Below, in pieces: positions 42,448-49,457 of a stretch of DNA of 60,910 nucleotides. The notes beneath the pieces are model-generated. The model was not told the origin of the DNA. It saw nothing but the letters and a program-made list of their open reading frames with translations, and ran no database searches. The position numbers and the translations under genes were made by a program. Location of the stretch: positions 1 to 60,910 of IMG/VR virus record IMGVR_UViG_3300042557_001137; one strand, written 5' to 3'. Numbering within the stretch: position 1 is the first letter of the stretch; every line of letters starts with the position of its first letter. Source of the DNA: a virus.

Positions 42448-42650
42448 TGGCCACTCGACAGTACATGGAGCGTTACATCGTCAGGTCCTACACCGAAGAA
42501 CTCATGAAGAGCAAAGCTGCACTGAAGTATTTCATTTACGAAGTGCTTCATTACGGGTACAGCGCTTCTCTTCCTACCAACGGTCCTTTGGACGCAATGG
42601 ACGATTACGAAGTGAAACAAGTCTATGACGATTACAGGGGAAGCAAATGA
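42447..42650 (+). CDS. Small alpha-helical protein, unknown
   Basis: The protein has 67 residues starting MATRQYMERYIVRSYTEELM, with aromatic-rich helices (YFIYEVLHYGY). It overlaps the next gene by 4 bases. Confidence 0.6.
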   Translation: MATRQYMERYIVRSYTEELMKSKAALKYFIYEVLHYGYSASLPTNGPLDAMDDYEVKQVYDDYRGSK

Positions 42651-42856
42651 ACAAAGACAAGCTTGAAAAAGTTGATTCTATGTTTTCCATATTTGCATCG
42701 ATCGTGATCATCGGAGCTGTTGTACTGGCGTTCAGCGCCAGCTACCGTGAGTCATTGCGCGCTAAAGGCGAAGCCAAGTTCTGCAATGAGCGCAATGGAG
42801 TGTTGTTGCGTAGCCACGAGGGCACCGTATGCGCCAAGCTGGAGATCGTCGACTGA
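42647..42856 (+). CDS. Small membrane-anchored protein with a CxxR-type tail
   Basis: The protein has 69 residues. It has a charged start (MNKDKLEKVD), one transmembrane helix (about 11-30, IFASIVIIGAVVLAFSA) and a soluble C-terminal tail with Cys in KFCNERNG and VCAKLE. Orientation is N-in, C-out by positive-inside logic. Confidence 0.6.
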   Translation: MNKDKLEKVDSMFSIFASIVIIGAVVLAFSASYRESLRAKGEAKFCNERNGVLLRSHEGTVCAKLEIVD

Positions 42857-43056
42857 CGACTTTTGTCGATCAAACCCTTGAACACTTGTACGAACAGTTA
42901 GCCGAGTCCCATCAGATATGGGAACAAGCCAACGAACAACTGAACTACGACGGGTCCATACCATTTGTCCAAGCAGAGAAGAAAGCCTGGTCCCGTGTAG
43001 TCAGGATTCAACGGTCTATCCTTCGTTTTGAACAAGCCACAAAGGACAACAAATGA
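42829..43056 (+). CDS. Small helical protein, unknown
   Basis: The protein has 75 residues starting MRQAGDRRLTTFVDQTLEHL. A CTG start at 42853 is also possible. Helical with Gln/Glu-rich stretches. It overlaps the upstream gene by 28 bases and the next by 4. Confidence 0.5.
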   Translation: MRQAGDRRLTTFVDQTLEHLYEQLAESHQIWEQANEQLNYDGSIPFVQAEKKAWSRVVRIQRSILRFEQATKDNK

Positions 43057-43241
43057 AGCCCAACAGCTACAAAGTCTTGCTCCATGCTGTCGAGATCGGT
43101 GTTGCTCTTGGCGTAAGCCGAGCTTTCAAACACGACAAAAACCCGTCTTTTGACCAGCTTACTGAGACCGTTGAACAAGCGATTGTCGACCAGATCTGCG
43201 AATGGTTCGAATTCGAACCGGATTTCAATTCACACAACTGA
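43053..43241 (+). CDS. Small helical protein, unknown
   Basis: The protein has 62 residues starting MKPNSYKVLLHAVEIGVALG. Hydrophobic helix at 8-24 could be amphipathic or membrane-associated, followed by an acidic C-terminus (ICEWFEFEPDFNSHN). Confidence 0.55.
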   Translation: MKPNSYKVLLHAVEIGVALGVSRAFKHDKNPSFDQLTETVEQAIVDQICEWFEFEPDFNSHN

Positions 43242-43257
43242 TCAGGAACCACTCATC

Positions 43258-43533
43258 ATGTCCACCCTCAACACTCCTATTTCCCTTTCTGATTACGACA
43301 CCCGTCTCCGATCGCACGACTGGTACTACCAGTATTCCGACAACCACGGCGTGTGGCGCCGGGGCGACGGCGAACGAACTGCTCTGGTCAACCGCAGCAA
43401 GGAATCTCCGGAGCACAAAGAGCTGTACGACGCCTGGGTCACGTACTTCTTTTCGGGCGACAATTTCGACAGCCCCAAGTTCACCCAAGAAGAGCGTGAC
43501 GCTGTGCGTCGTCGCTTGGGTGTCATCGAGTAA
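43258..43533 (+). CDS. Small tandem-paralogue protein, copy A
   Basis: The protein has 91 residues starting MSTLNTPISLSDYDTRLRSH. It contains DWYYQYSDN, a segment with Asp/Arg-rich polar stretch, and a helical HKELYDAWVTYFFSG part. It is homologous to the next protein (43545), which shares PISxSDYxTxL and DWYYxxSxN with the same spacing. This shows a tandem duplication. Function unknown. Confidence 0.7.
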   Translation: MSTLNTPISLSDYDTRLRSHDWYYQYSDNHGVWRRGDGERTALVNRSKESPEHKELYDAWVTYFFSGDNFDSPKFTQEERDAVRRRLGVIE

Positions 43534-43544
43534 GGCCGTGTTTT

Positions 43545-43859
43545 ATGGCTACTGATCCCGTTCCTATATCCATCTCTGACTACAACACCGCTTTGGAAAA
43601 CTTCGATTGGTACTACGACTTTTCAGAAAACCCTGATGAGCGCGACCAAAGCCGCCAACGCGCGGACGAGCTTTTTCGGATACGTGATCAAAGCGGTTTG
43701 CACCATTATCTTTACGGAATTTGGGCCATGTTCATGGCACACCATCTTTGTGAAGAAGACCTTCAAGAAGAGATCACTTGGGTGATGTCTGTTAGTCCTA
43801 GTACTTCACAGTTTGATATACATGAAGCTAAACAGATGCTGGAGGGCCTCTCAGAATGA
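43545..43859 (+). CDS. Small tandem-paralogue protein, copy B
   Basis: The protein has 104 residues, paralogous to the previous: PISISDYNTALENFDWYYDF aligns with the same region of copy A, followed by YLYGIWAMFMAHHLCEEDL. The C-terminal 25 residues are extra. It overlaps the next gene by 4 bases. Confidence 0.7.
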   Translation: MATDPVPISISDYNTALENFDWYYDFSENPDERDQSRQRADELFRIRDQSGLHHYLYGIWAMFMAHHLCEEDLQEEITWVMSVSPSTSQFDIHEAKQMLEGLSE

Positions 43860-44125
43860 ACACCGCCAAACTCGAAGCAGCTACAAGCAACAGCGTCGCT
43901 AACGCACGTTTGCTGCTTCGCTCTATCCAAAACCAAGTTGATTCTGACTGTTACATCGGTTCCGGTCCGCTTTCTTCCGCACAGCTTTTCAACGCTGCAG
44001 CCGACGCACACGAGCTTTTCTCTTTGTTGCTCCACGCAGCCAGTGGACGCGCTGTGCTAGAACAACGCGCATCCTTTCAGGATGCGCGGTCAGAAAATGT
44101 TGGTGAAGTCGGTAGCAAGGAGTGA
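43856..44125 (+). CDS. Small helical protein, unknown
   Basis: The protein has 89 residues starting MNTAKLEAATSNSVANARLL. Helical with a Ser/Ala-rich N-terminus and a His/Leu-rich middle (AADAHELFSLLLHAASG). A polar C-terminus. No family recognised. Confidence 0.55.
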   Translation: MNTAKLEAATSNSVANARLLLRSIQNQVDSDCYIGSGPLSSAQLFNAAADAHELFSLLLHAASGRAVLEQRASFQDARSENVGEVGSKE

Positions 44126-44129
44126 TTGT

Positions 44130-44297
44130 ATGCAACAGTTACGTCTTCCGTTCAAAACAGACATGATCCAGAGCATTGTTTACAAAGCCAAGGACGCTCT
44201 TGCGTACGTGGCCAAGCATCCTGGTGATCTGATCCTGGCTGTAATGCTCGTCATGCTGATCGACATCGAAGACGATCTTGAAAACCTCAACCAGTAA
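44130..44297 (+). CDS. Small membrane-associated protein, unknown
   Basis: The protein has 55 residues starting MQQLRLPFKTDMIQSIVYKA, with a C-terminal hydrophobic stretch (LILAVMLVMLIDI) followed by acidic residues (EDDLENLNQ). AAGGAG precedes it. Confidence 0.6.
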   Translation: MQQLRLPFKTDMIQSIVYKAKDALAYVAKHPGDLILAVMLVMLIDIEDDLENLNQ

Positions 44298-44308
44298 GGA
44301 TATCCACT

Positions 44309-44464
44309 ATGCTTGAACTTGATCTCAACACCGCTCACTGGGACTTTCTCATCGCTTACGAATCAGAGCTCCCAGATAATGAGCCCGTAGGGTTCAACAT
44401 CGACACCGCGTTCGCCGCTGCTGAACGCAACGTTTCTGACATCGAATTCACCGTGTTCATCTGA
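44309..44464 (+). CDS. Small acidic protein, unknown
   Basis: The protein has 51 residues starting MLELDLNTAHWDFLIAYESE, with high Glu and Asp content. AAGGATATCC precedes the ATG. It sits just before a much larger unknown gene. Confidence 0.6.
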   Translation: MLELDLNTAHWDFLIAYESELPDNEPVGFNIDTAFAAAERNVSDIEFTVFI

Positions 44465-44494
44465 CCATCAATCCAATCTCAAAAGGTACATACC

Positions 44495-45148
44495 ATGACC
44501 ATCAAAGACCAGTCTTTCATCCCCAACGTCCTCGGTTACACCGCCGAGAAAAACTCCACGCTCGGCCAGATCGCCCGTTTCGTCGAGACGCAGGCGGCTG
44601 ATTGCCCTCTCGAGCGCATTGCGTTGGCGTTCTTCTCGCTCCAGCGCGAACGCCAGAACGCCATCCGTTCCGAGATGGAGACCGGCGTCCCGGCTTCGGG
44701 CCCGCTGTTCAAGCCGGAGCGCTTGCTCAGCTTCGTCCAGAGCATGATGAACGGCGTCTGCTGGGCCGCGCGCCGTTTGTACGTCGCCAACGATCGGCAG
44801 GACGCCAACGACCTCGGTAACGGCATCGACTTCTCGGAGCAGGTCAGCGACTGGGTGGGCGTTCGCGCCAGCAACGACCACATCCCCGAGCTGGTCGACA
44901 GCGACTACTTGGCGCTCAACCGCCTGCACTCGCTGCTCGCGGTTAAGATGGGGTACCTGACCGACATCGCTCCGCTCTATCACTTCGAAGAGCGGGTTCG
45001 TGACGATCAGGGCAACTGGTACGTGGCCAAGACCTGCGGTTCGTTCGCCGAGGCGCTGCCGGTCATGGACGAGATCGTCGTCCGCCTGCAGCAGCAGTCC
45101 GAAGCCAGCGAAGTCGCCGACTTCATGAAGCAGCTCCGCGCCGCTTAA
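44495..45148 (+). CDS. Probably abundant early protein of unknown function
   Basis: The protein has 217 residues starting MTIKDQSFIPNVLGYTAEKN. Helical with ETQAADCPLERIALAFFSLQ, MMNGVCWAARRLYVANDRQD and a Gln-rich end helix. It has an AAAGGTACATACC leader and a much more GC-biased, host-like codon choice than the small genes around it. It is followed by its own terminator at 45167. These are signs of high expression. No family recognised. Confidence 0.7.
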   Translation: MTIKDQSFIPNVLGYTAEKNSTLGQIARFVETQAADCPLERIALAFFSLQRERQNAIRSEMETGVPASGPLFKPERLLSFVQSMMNGVCWAARRLYVANDRQDANDLGNGIDFSEQVSDWVGVRASNDHIPELVDSDYLALNRLHSLLAVKMGYLTDIAPLYHFEERVRDDQGNWYVAKTCGSFAEALPVMDEIVVRLQQQSEASEVADFMKQLRAA

Positions 45149-45166
45149 TTTCAGCAACCACAACAG

Positions 45167-45198
45167 CCCGCTTGGTGTAACAGCCAAGCGGGTTTTTT
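45167..45198 (+). terminator. Strong intrinsic terminator
   Basis: CCCGCTTGG (45167-45175) pairs with CCAAGCGGG (45184-45192), followed by TTTTTT. It terminates the transcript after the 217-residue gene. Confidence 0.95.
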
Positions 45199-45219
45199 GC
45201 TTTTTCCCAGGCTGTTTCC

Positions 45220-45540
45220 ATGTACCAGGTTCATCCGGATTACGGGTTCGACAACGAACACCTTCTCAAGACTGATTCCAATTACCGCTCTCTTTGGGCA
45301 AGCGTCATCCTGCAAGCTATCCGAGACATAGATATCTGCGAAAACCCGGATCGCGACCTGGCATTGGATTACATCTTAGACGACCAAGAATACATCGGGT
45401 CGTTTACCTGGATATGCGACGTGCTAAATCTTGATAGCACCGCTATCCGCAAACGAGCGCTTACCCGCGAAGGTCGTACCATGTTGATCGGCCGTAATAA
45501 AGGAAACCGCAAACCACGGGCCCTGGATCATGGACCATGA
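45220..45540 (+). CDS. Small protein, unknown
   Basis: The protein has 106 residues starting MYQVHPDYGFDNEHLLKTDS. Helical middle (WASVILQAIRDIDICENPDR) and a C-terminal basic end (RNKGNRKPRALDHGP). A possible helix-turn-helix is DVLNLDSTAIRKRALTREG. It overlaps the next gene by 11 bases. Confidence 0.6.
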   Translation: MYQVHPDYGFDNEHLLKTDSNYRSLWASVILQAIRDIDICENPDRDLALDYILDDQEYIGSFTWICDVLNLDSTAIRKRALTREGRTMLIGRNKGNRKPRALDHGP

Positions 45541-45748
45541 AACACGACAGATTGCGTGCCGCGATTGCGACGCACCAGTGCCTGCAGCACGCTGGCAACT
45601 GGGCTATTTCACTTGCTTAATTTGTGGAGAAGCTGAAGCGCGTGCCGTAATACATACAGTACTCCCGTTGCATAAAAGCAACTACATGATGCCTGCTAAC
45701 CGTGAAGAGATCGTAGGCTTCAACAACAAAGGAGGACTGGTCCGTTGA
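45530..45748 (+). CDS. Small zinc-ribbon protein
   Basis: The protein has 72 residues. CRDCDAPVPAARW and YFTCLICGEAE form a CxxC...CxxC zinc ribbon at about 10-32, as in DksA-like and small transcription-associated proteins. There is a short helical C-terminus. It overlaps the next start (TTG 45745) by 4 bases. Confidence 0.6.
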   Translation: MDHETRQIACRDCDAPVPAARWQLGYFTCLICGEAEARAVIHTVLPLHKSNYMMPANREEIVGFNNKGGLVR

Positions 45749-45942
45749 AGATCGTTCTGCCTTCACGCAAGAAGCTTTACGGCTGGGACTATCGAAAGGA
45801 CAAACAACTTCACATGACCGGTAAGGAGTGGCACCAATATGCCGATCTTCAACAATTCAAGACCGAACGTGCAGCTGACTCCGCTTGGGGCAACAAATGC
45901 GAAGTATGGCTGGACGGCACTGACATTGCTGGCAAGAAATAA
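45745..45942 (+). CDS. Small basic protein, unknown, TTG start
   Basis: The protein has 65 residues. Start TTG 45745 with GGAGGA just upstream. Basic and aromatic (KLYGWDYRKDKQLHMTGKEW). No family recognised. Confidence 0.55.
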   Translation: MKIVLPSRKKLYGWDYRKDKQLHMTGKEWHQYADLQQFKTERAADSAWGNKCEVWLDGTDIAGKK

Positions 45943-46029
45943 ATGGTCTTTACGACCTGCAATAAGGTCATGGTCAAGAGTTCCTTCGCCCAATTGGGCT
46001 TGTAAACGCAATGGTCAGGAGTATTGGTA

Positions 46030-46401
46030 ATGCGCCAAAACCCGTTTTTCGACACTACACCTTCTACTGTCCCTAAAAAGTTCCTGCCTACATACCGCAA
46101 ACTTATCCCTAAAAACGCAATCGTTGCCGACTTTTGCTGGATAAGCTCGGACATCTTGATAACCGAGTACGACGGACTTTCGTTCGTCAACCCTCGTATC
46201 ATCAAAGGCGATTGGTATCACGATCGCGAATTCATCAGCGAGAAAAACGCTATGCGACTTCATTCGCATCTTCGCATCATCGTAGCCAATTTTGTCCGGC
46301 ATCATTTCATAGACCTGGAATACCTTCACAAATTGCTTGATATCAAAACTGACGAGAATCACGCTTGGATCTACCACAACCACATCCGTCGTAACAACTA
46401 A
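46030..46401 (+). CDS. Small soluble protein, unknown
   Basis: The protein has 123 residues starting MRQNPFFDTTPSTVPKKFLP. Alpha/beta with a His-rich second half (RLHSHLRIIVANFVRHHFID). The region from 45943 has a 20-residue frame that I would not call a gene. No family recognised. Confidence 0.55.
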   Translation: MRQNPFFDTTPSTVPKKFLPTYRKLIPKNAIVADFCWISSDILITEYDGLSFVNPRIIKGDWYHDREFISEKNAMRLHSHLRIIVANFVRHHFIDLEYLHKLLDIKTDENHAWIYHNHIRRNN

Positions 46402-46433
46402 AAACAACGCCGACGCGCATCATTACAATCAAA

Positions 46434-46448
46434 GAGGTGAAGCCGTGA
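46434..46448 (+). repeat. Cassette junction motif, orphan copy
   Basis: GAGGTGAAGCCGTGA. The SD-like GAGGTG and the GTG start of the next gene are present, but no upstream gene ends in frame here: the EVKP frame closes at a stop only 14 codons upstream and has no start. This looks like the remains of a lost cassette. Confidence 0.7.
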
Positions 46449-46657
46449 GCGAAGAATTGTTGAAAGCATTGGACGAAGCGGCATATCAGCTGTTCTCTGC
46501 ATACCGAATGCTCGATGCAATCTGCAAAAACGATGAGGCAGACCCGCTAGGCGTAAGTGCCGACCGCATCAAGGCACGGGATAACGCATGGGAAGCGTAC
46601 ATGGCAGCAACAAAAACAAGTCACGCGCATAGATGGGCGCGAGAGGTGAAGCCGTGA
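46445..46657 (+). CDS. Cassette protein ending in REVKP
   Basis: The protein has 70 residues with a GTG start at 46445. Helical, Ala-rich (LLKALDEAAYQLFSAYRMLD, WEAYMAATKTSH) and ending AREVKP. The end shares the junction motif with the next gene: GAGGTGAAGCC provides its final codons and the Shine-Dalgarno of the next gene. Confidence 0.7.
   Translation: MSEELLKALDEAAYQLFSAYRMLDAICKNDEADPLGVSADRIKARDNAWEAYMAATKTSHAHRWAREVKP
46643..46657 (+). repeat. Cassette junction motif
   Basis: GAGGTGAAGCCGTGA: final codons EVKP-stop of the upstream gene, SD-like GAGGTG, and GTG start of the downstream gene. Confidence 0.8.
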
Positions 46658-46884
46658 GCACGCAGCCCGAAGCCCTGCGGTTGGCTGACATTATTGGCGG
46701 GGACTGCGCCGCCGAACTGCGCCGCCTGCATACGGCGAACTCAACGCTGTTGAGCGCCTTGCAAAACATCGCCCTCTACACCAGTCAGACGCATCCGGAC
46801 AAAGAAGTGATGGCGCAGGTGTTAGACGAAAATGCGCGAATCGCCCGCGCCGCCATAGCCAAAGCAGAAAAGGTAAAGCCGTGA
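46654..46884 (+). CDS. Cassette protein, AAELRR family, copy 1
   Basis: The protein has 76 residues starting MSTQPEALRLADIIGGDCAA. It contains the shared core CAAELRRLHTANSTLLSALQ and ends with AKAEKVKP. The nucleotide core GCCGCCGAACTGCGCCG (46708-46724) is identical in four such genes. Family is common in small phage gene clusters, function unknown; helical ends suggest a protein-binding adapter. Confidence 0.7.
   Translation: MSTQPEALRLADIIGGDCAAELRRLHTANSTLLSALQNIALYTSQTHPDKEVMAQVLDENARIARAAIAKAEKVKP
46870..46884 (+). repeat. Cassette junction motif, diverged
   Basis: AAGGTAAAGCCGTGA, two changes from the other copies. Shows that the element can drift but keeps the stop/start overlap. 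Confidence 0.7.
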
Positions 46885-47105
46885 ACAAACAACCTGAAGC
46901 CCTGTGGTTGGCTGATTGGCTTGATGCTGATGCTTGCGACCTGCAAACGCCACGACTTGCCGCCGCCGAACTGCGCCGTCTTTATTCCGTTAACGCGGAA
47001 CTGTTGGAGGCGTTGAAGTGGGCAATAGCCGCATCATACGACGGGCCGATGCCGGATTACGCACGGGACAAAGCCCGCGCTGCCATCAAGAAAGCATATG
47101 ACTAA
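46881..47105 (+). CDS. Cassette protein, AAELRR family, copy 2
   Basis: The protein has 74 residues starting MNKQPEALWLADWLDADACD. Has LAAAELRRLYSVNAELLEAL, then KWAIAASYDGPMPDYARD. Shares the 17-base core at 46962-46978. Does not end in EVKP; its gene ends in a natural stop (KKAYD) and overlaps the next start by 8 bases. Confidence 0.7.
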   Translation: MNKQPEALWLADWLDADACDLQTPRLAAAELRRLYSVNAELLEALKWAIAASYDGPMPDYARDKARAAIKKAYD

Positions 47106-47409
47106 GCTCAACACAACATCAGACGATCTGATCTTGATCTGCACCATCAGTATGGCGACTCGAACTGCTCCTATCTTGAAGCACGCGACCAAGTTTTACT
47201 GGAGCCTTTCGACGTTCCGAAACCCGCCAGAAATGGACATAGCCCTGGACACAGTTGCCCGGGAGATGATCATTTATGACGGTCCGGGTTCTTACCTTGC
47301 TGCGGCAAACTACAAAGTCAACGAGCTCATCGGCATAGCTGTGTTAGCGCAGTTCAAGATCACTCTTGTCAAAGAACAATCTGACATGTTCCCTTACCAA
47401 AAGGACTGA
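47098..47409 (+). CDS. Small protein, unknown
   Basis: The protein has 103 residues starting MTKLNTTSDDLILICTISMA. Alpha/beta, hydrophobic near both ends. It overlaps the previous gene by 8 bases. No family recognised. Confidence 0.55.
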   Translation: MTKLNTTSDDLILICTISMATRTAPILKHATKFYWSLSTFRNPPEMDIALDTVAREMIIYDGPGSYLAAANYKVNELIGIAVLAQFKITLVKEQSDMFPYQKD

Positions 47410-47413
47410 CATC

Positions 47414-47716
47414 ATGATGTTTTTCGCCGGACTCATCGCTGCACTTGGCATGATTTTTCTGCTTTTGAAATTCAATCTTAAACGCATCATCAAATACGAC
47501 ATCATCTTGGACATCGTACTTACGTTCTTTTTCATCTACGCTTTTGCTGGCACTTTCATGGGAATGATGGCTGGCCTTTGGGCTGGCTGCATCATTTCAG
47601 TTTTTCTCTGGGTAGTCAAAAAGTCCATCACTCAAGAAGAGCTTAGATGGATCAAGACACCCAAGTTCCCCTACCGCAAGCTTGCTTGGGTAGAAGTCAT
47701 CAACACCAAACGCTGA
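47414..47716 (+). CDS. Small polytopic membrane protein
   Basis: The protein has 100 residues with about three hydrophobic segments (MMFFAGLIAALGMIFLLL, then about 29-45 and 47-66 with GMMAGLWAGCIISVFLW) and a basic cytoplasmic tail. Function unknown; may alter membrane properties in the infected cell. Confidence 0.65.
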   Translation: MMFFAGLIAALGMIFLLLKFNLKRIIKYDIILDIVLTFFFIYAFAGTFMGMMAGLWAGCIISVFLWVVKKSITQEELRWIKTPKFPYRKLAWVEVINTKR

Positions 47717-47746
47717 TCAACTTTCATCTATATAGGAGAACATCCT

Positions 47747-48745
47747 TTGCGTACTATCCGTCCTAAGCAGCTCAAGTCCGAGTTGCGTAGCAATGCAATG
47801 GCAGGCGTTGCCAGCATGATCTGGGGCCCGCCGGGCATCGGCAAGTCCCAGATGGTCTATCAATTCGCTTCCGACCTCAACGCGAAAGTCTTCGAGCTGC
47901 GTGCAAACCTGTTCGATCCTGTCGACGTTCGTGGTGGTCTTAAGGTCGTCGAAACCGAGAACGGCACTTACCGGACCAAATATGGCGTGCCGGAAGATTA
48001 TCCGGACACCTCGTATACGGGCACCGTCGTGCTGTTCATCGACGAACTGCCGAATGCGCCCAAGGCTACGCAGAACGCGCTTCTGCAGCTCATCCTGGAC
48101 CGTCGCATCGGTACTTACGAATTGCCGCCCAACACGATCTTGATCGGCGGCGGCAACCGGGCTCAAGACCGGGCAGCAGTTCACGAAATGCCAAGCACGG
48201 TCAAGAACCGTTTCGCGCATTACACCGTCGAGCCCAACATCGATGACTGGGTCGCATGGGCGTTGCACAACAACATCGACACGAGCATCACGTCGTTCCT
48301 GCGTTACCGGCCGCAATTGCTTCACAGCATCGACCAGCATGACTACGCGTTTCCGTCTCCTCGTACTTGGGAGATGGTCAGCCGCAAGCTGCCGTTCATG
48401 GACGACATGTTCTATGGCGTTGCGTCGTTGGTTGGCGACGGCCCGGCAGGCGAGTATCTCGCGCATCGTGCCATCCACAGCGATCTGCCGGACCTGGATC
48501 AGCTTTTGCTGTCTCCGTCGAGCACGAAGGTGCCGACCGACCCGTCAGCTCTGTACGCTGTGGCGGCAGCATTGGCCCAGCGTGCCACGCCCGCGACTTT
48601 CAGTTCGATCATGCGGTATTGCCGTCGGCTGCCGCGTGAATTCCAGGTCGTCCTTGTCCGTGACTGCGTAGCCAAGGACCGTGCGCTGATCACTGACCAG
48701 GCTTATAAGGACTGGTCGGCGATCCATTCAGACGTTTCGATCTAA
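47747..48745 (+). CDS. MoxR-family AAA+ ATPase
   Basis: The protein has 332 residues with a TTG start and AGGAGAA upstream. Walker A GPPGIGKS (27-34), Walker B VVLFIDELP (94-102), sensor 1 in ILIGGGNRAQ (131-140) and arginine finger region KNRF (153-156). These are MoxR/RavA-type chaperone ATPases, which work with a VWA partner to remodel a target protein. Such a partner, a VWA protein, is at 49458, with one unknown protein between. Substrate in the phage is unknown. Confidence 0.9.
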   Translation: MRTIRPKQLKSELRSNAMAGVASMIWGPPGIGKSQMVYQFASDLNAKVFELRANLFDPVDVRGGLKVVETENGTYRTKYGVPEDYPDTSYTGTVVLFIDELPNAPKATQNALLQLILDRRIGTYELPPNTILIGGGNRAQDRAAVHEMPSTVKNRFAHYTVEPNIDDWVAWALHNNIDTSITSFLRYRPQLLHSIDQHDYAFPSPRTWEMVSRKLPFMDDMFYGVASLVGDGPAGEYLAHRAIHSDLPDLDQLLLSPSSTKVPTDPSALYAVAAALAQRATPATFSSIMRYCRRLPREFQVVLVRDCVAKDRALITDQAYKDWSAIHSDVSI

Positions 48746-48760
48746 CATCAGGAGAACTAC

Positions 48761-49456
48761 ATGGCTTCTGTCCGCATGACGAACGACTTGCGTCGTTCGA
48801 TCCATCAGAAAGCGCTGACGGCGTTTGACGTCGCGCGTCCTGAACCCACGCCAAACGCCTTGCTTACCGAGCAAGTTCGCGACGGCATTCTCAACAGCTT
48901 GGCCTACAAGGTCATGAAGGAGACTTACGCCAACCAGCGTCAGCATTCGTTCAAGAGCTTGGGTGGGTACAACACTTGGGTCCACAGCGAAAACGAGTCT
49001 AAGGTCATCCTTCACAGCGACAACTCTTTTAACCACAACAAGCCGGTTTATAACAACACCCGCATGAACCTTGTGTTCAATCTTGTGCCGAGCATTCCGA
49101 TCTATCGTAACCGTGGTTCCTACCACATCGATTTTTATCACGAAGAGCTCCCAGCTGAGTACCGAGACTTGACTGGTCCTGGCTGCGTTGCGCTTTGCAA
49201 CGAGATCAGGGAGTACAACAACGAGCGTCATCAGTATTCCAGGAAGATCGAGCTGCTTCTTGACCAGGTCACTTCGGTCAAGCAGTTGCTCGAAGCTTGG
49301 CCGGCGGCTGAGTCGTTCGTGCCGTCCGAGTCCATTCAGCGCATGTACGTCAAGGTGACCCGCGCTGAACGAGCCAAGCGAGCTAAGGAAGCCGTCCAGT
49401 TCGACGAACCGGCGGTCAACCAAGTTGTCTTAACCGCTAAGATCATCGGAGCTTAA
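48761..49456 (+). CDS. Unknown protein between MoxR and VWA genes, possibly Nmad5-like
   Basis: The protein has 231 residues starting MASVRMTNDLRRSIHQKALT. The opening (MTNDLRRSI...) resembles the nucleotide-modification-associated domain 5 seen in some phages, but this is only a loose resemblance. C-terminal region is helical and Lys/Arg-rich (RAERAKRAKEA). Its placement in one operon, between the ATPase and the VWA protein, suggests it is the target or cofactor of the pair. Confidence 0.5.
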   Translation: MASVRMTNDLRRSIHQKALTAFDVARPEPTPNALLTEQVRDGILNSLAYKVMKETYANQRQHSFKSLGGYNTWVHSENESKVILHSDNSFNHNKPVYNNTRMNLVFNLVPSIPIYRNRGSYHIDFYHEELPAEYRDLTGPGCVALCNEIREYNNERHQYSRKIELLLDQVTSVKQLLEAWPAAESFVPSESIQRMYVKVTRAERAKRAKEAVQFDEPAVNQVVLTAKIIGA

Positions 49457-49457
49457 T

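Noticed and set aside
45943-46005. A 20-residue frame starting MVFTTCNKVMVKSS
   Set aside because: Too short, with no clear Shine-Dalgarno and no support.
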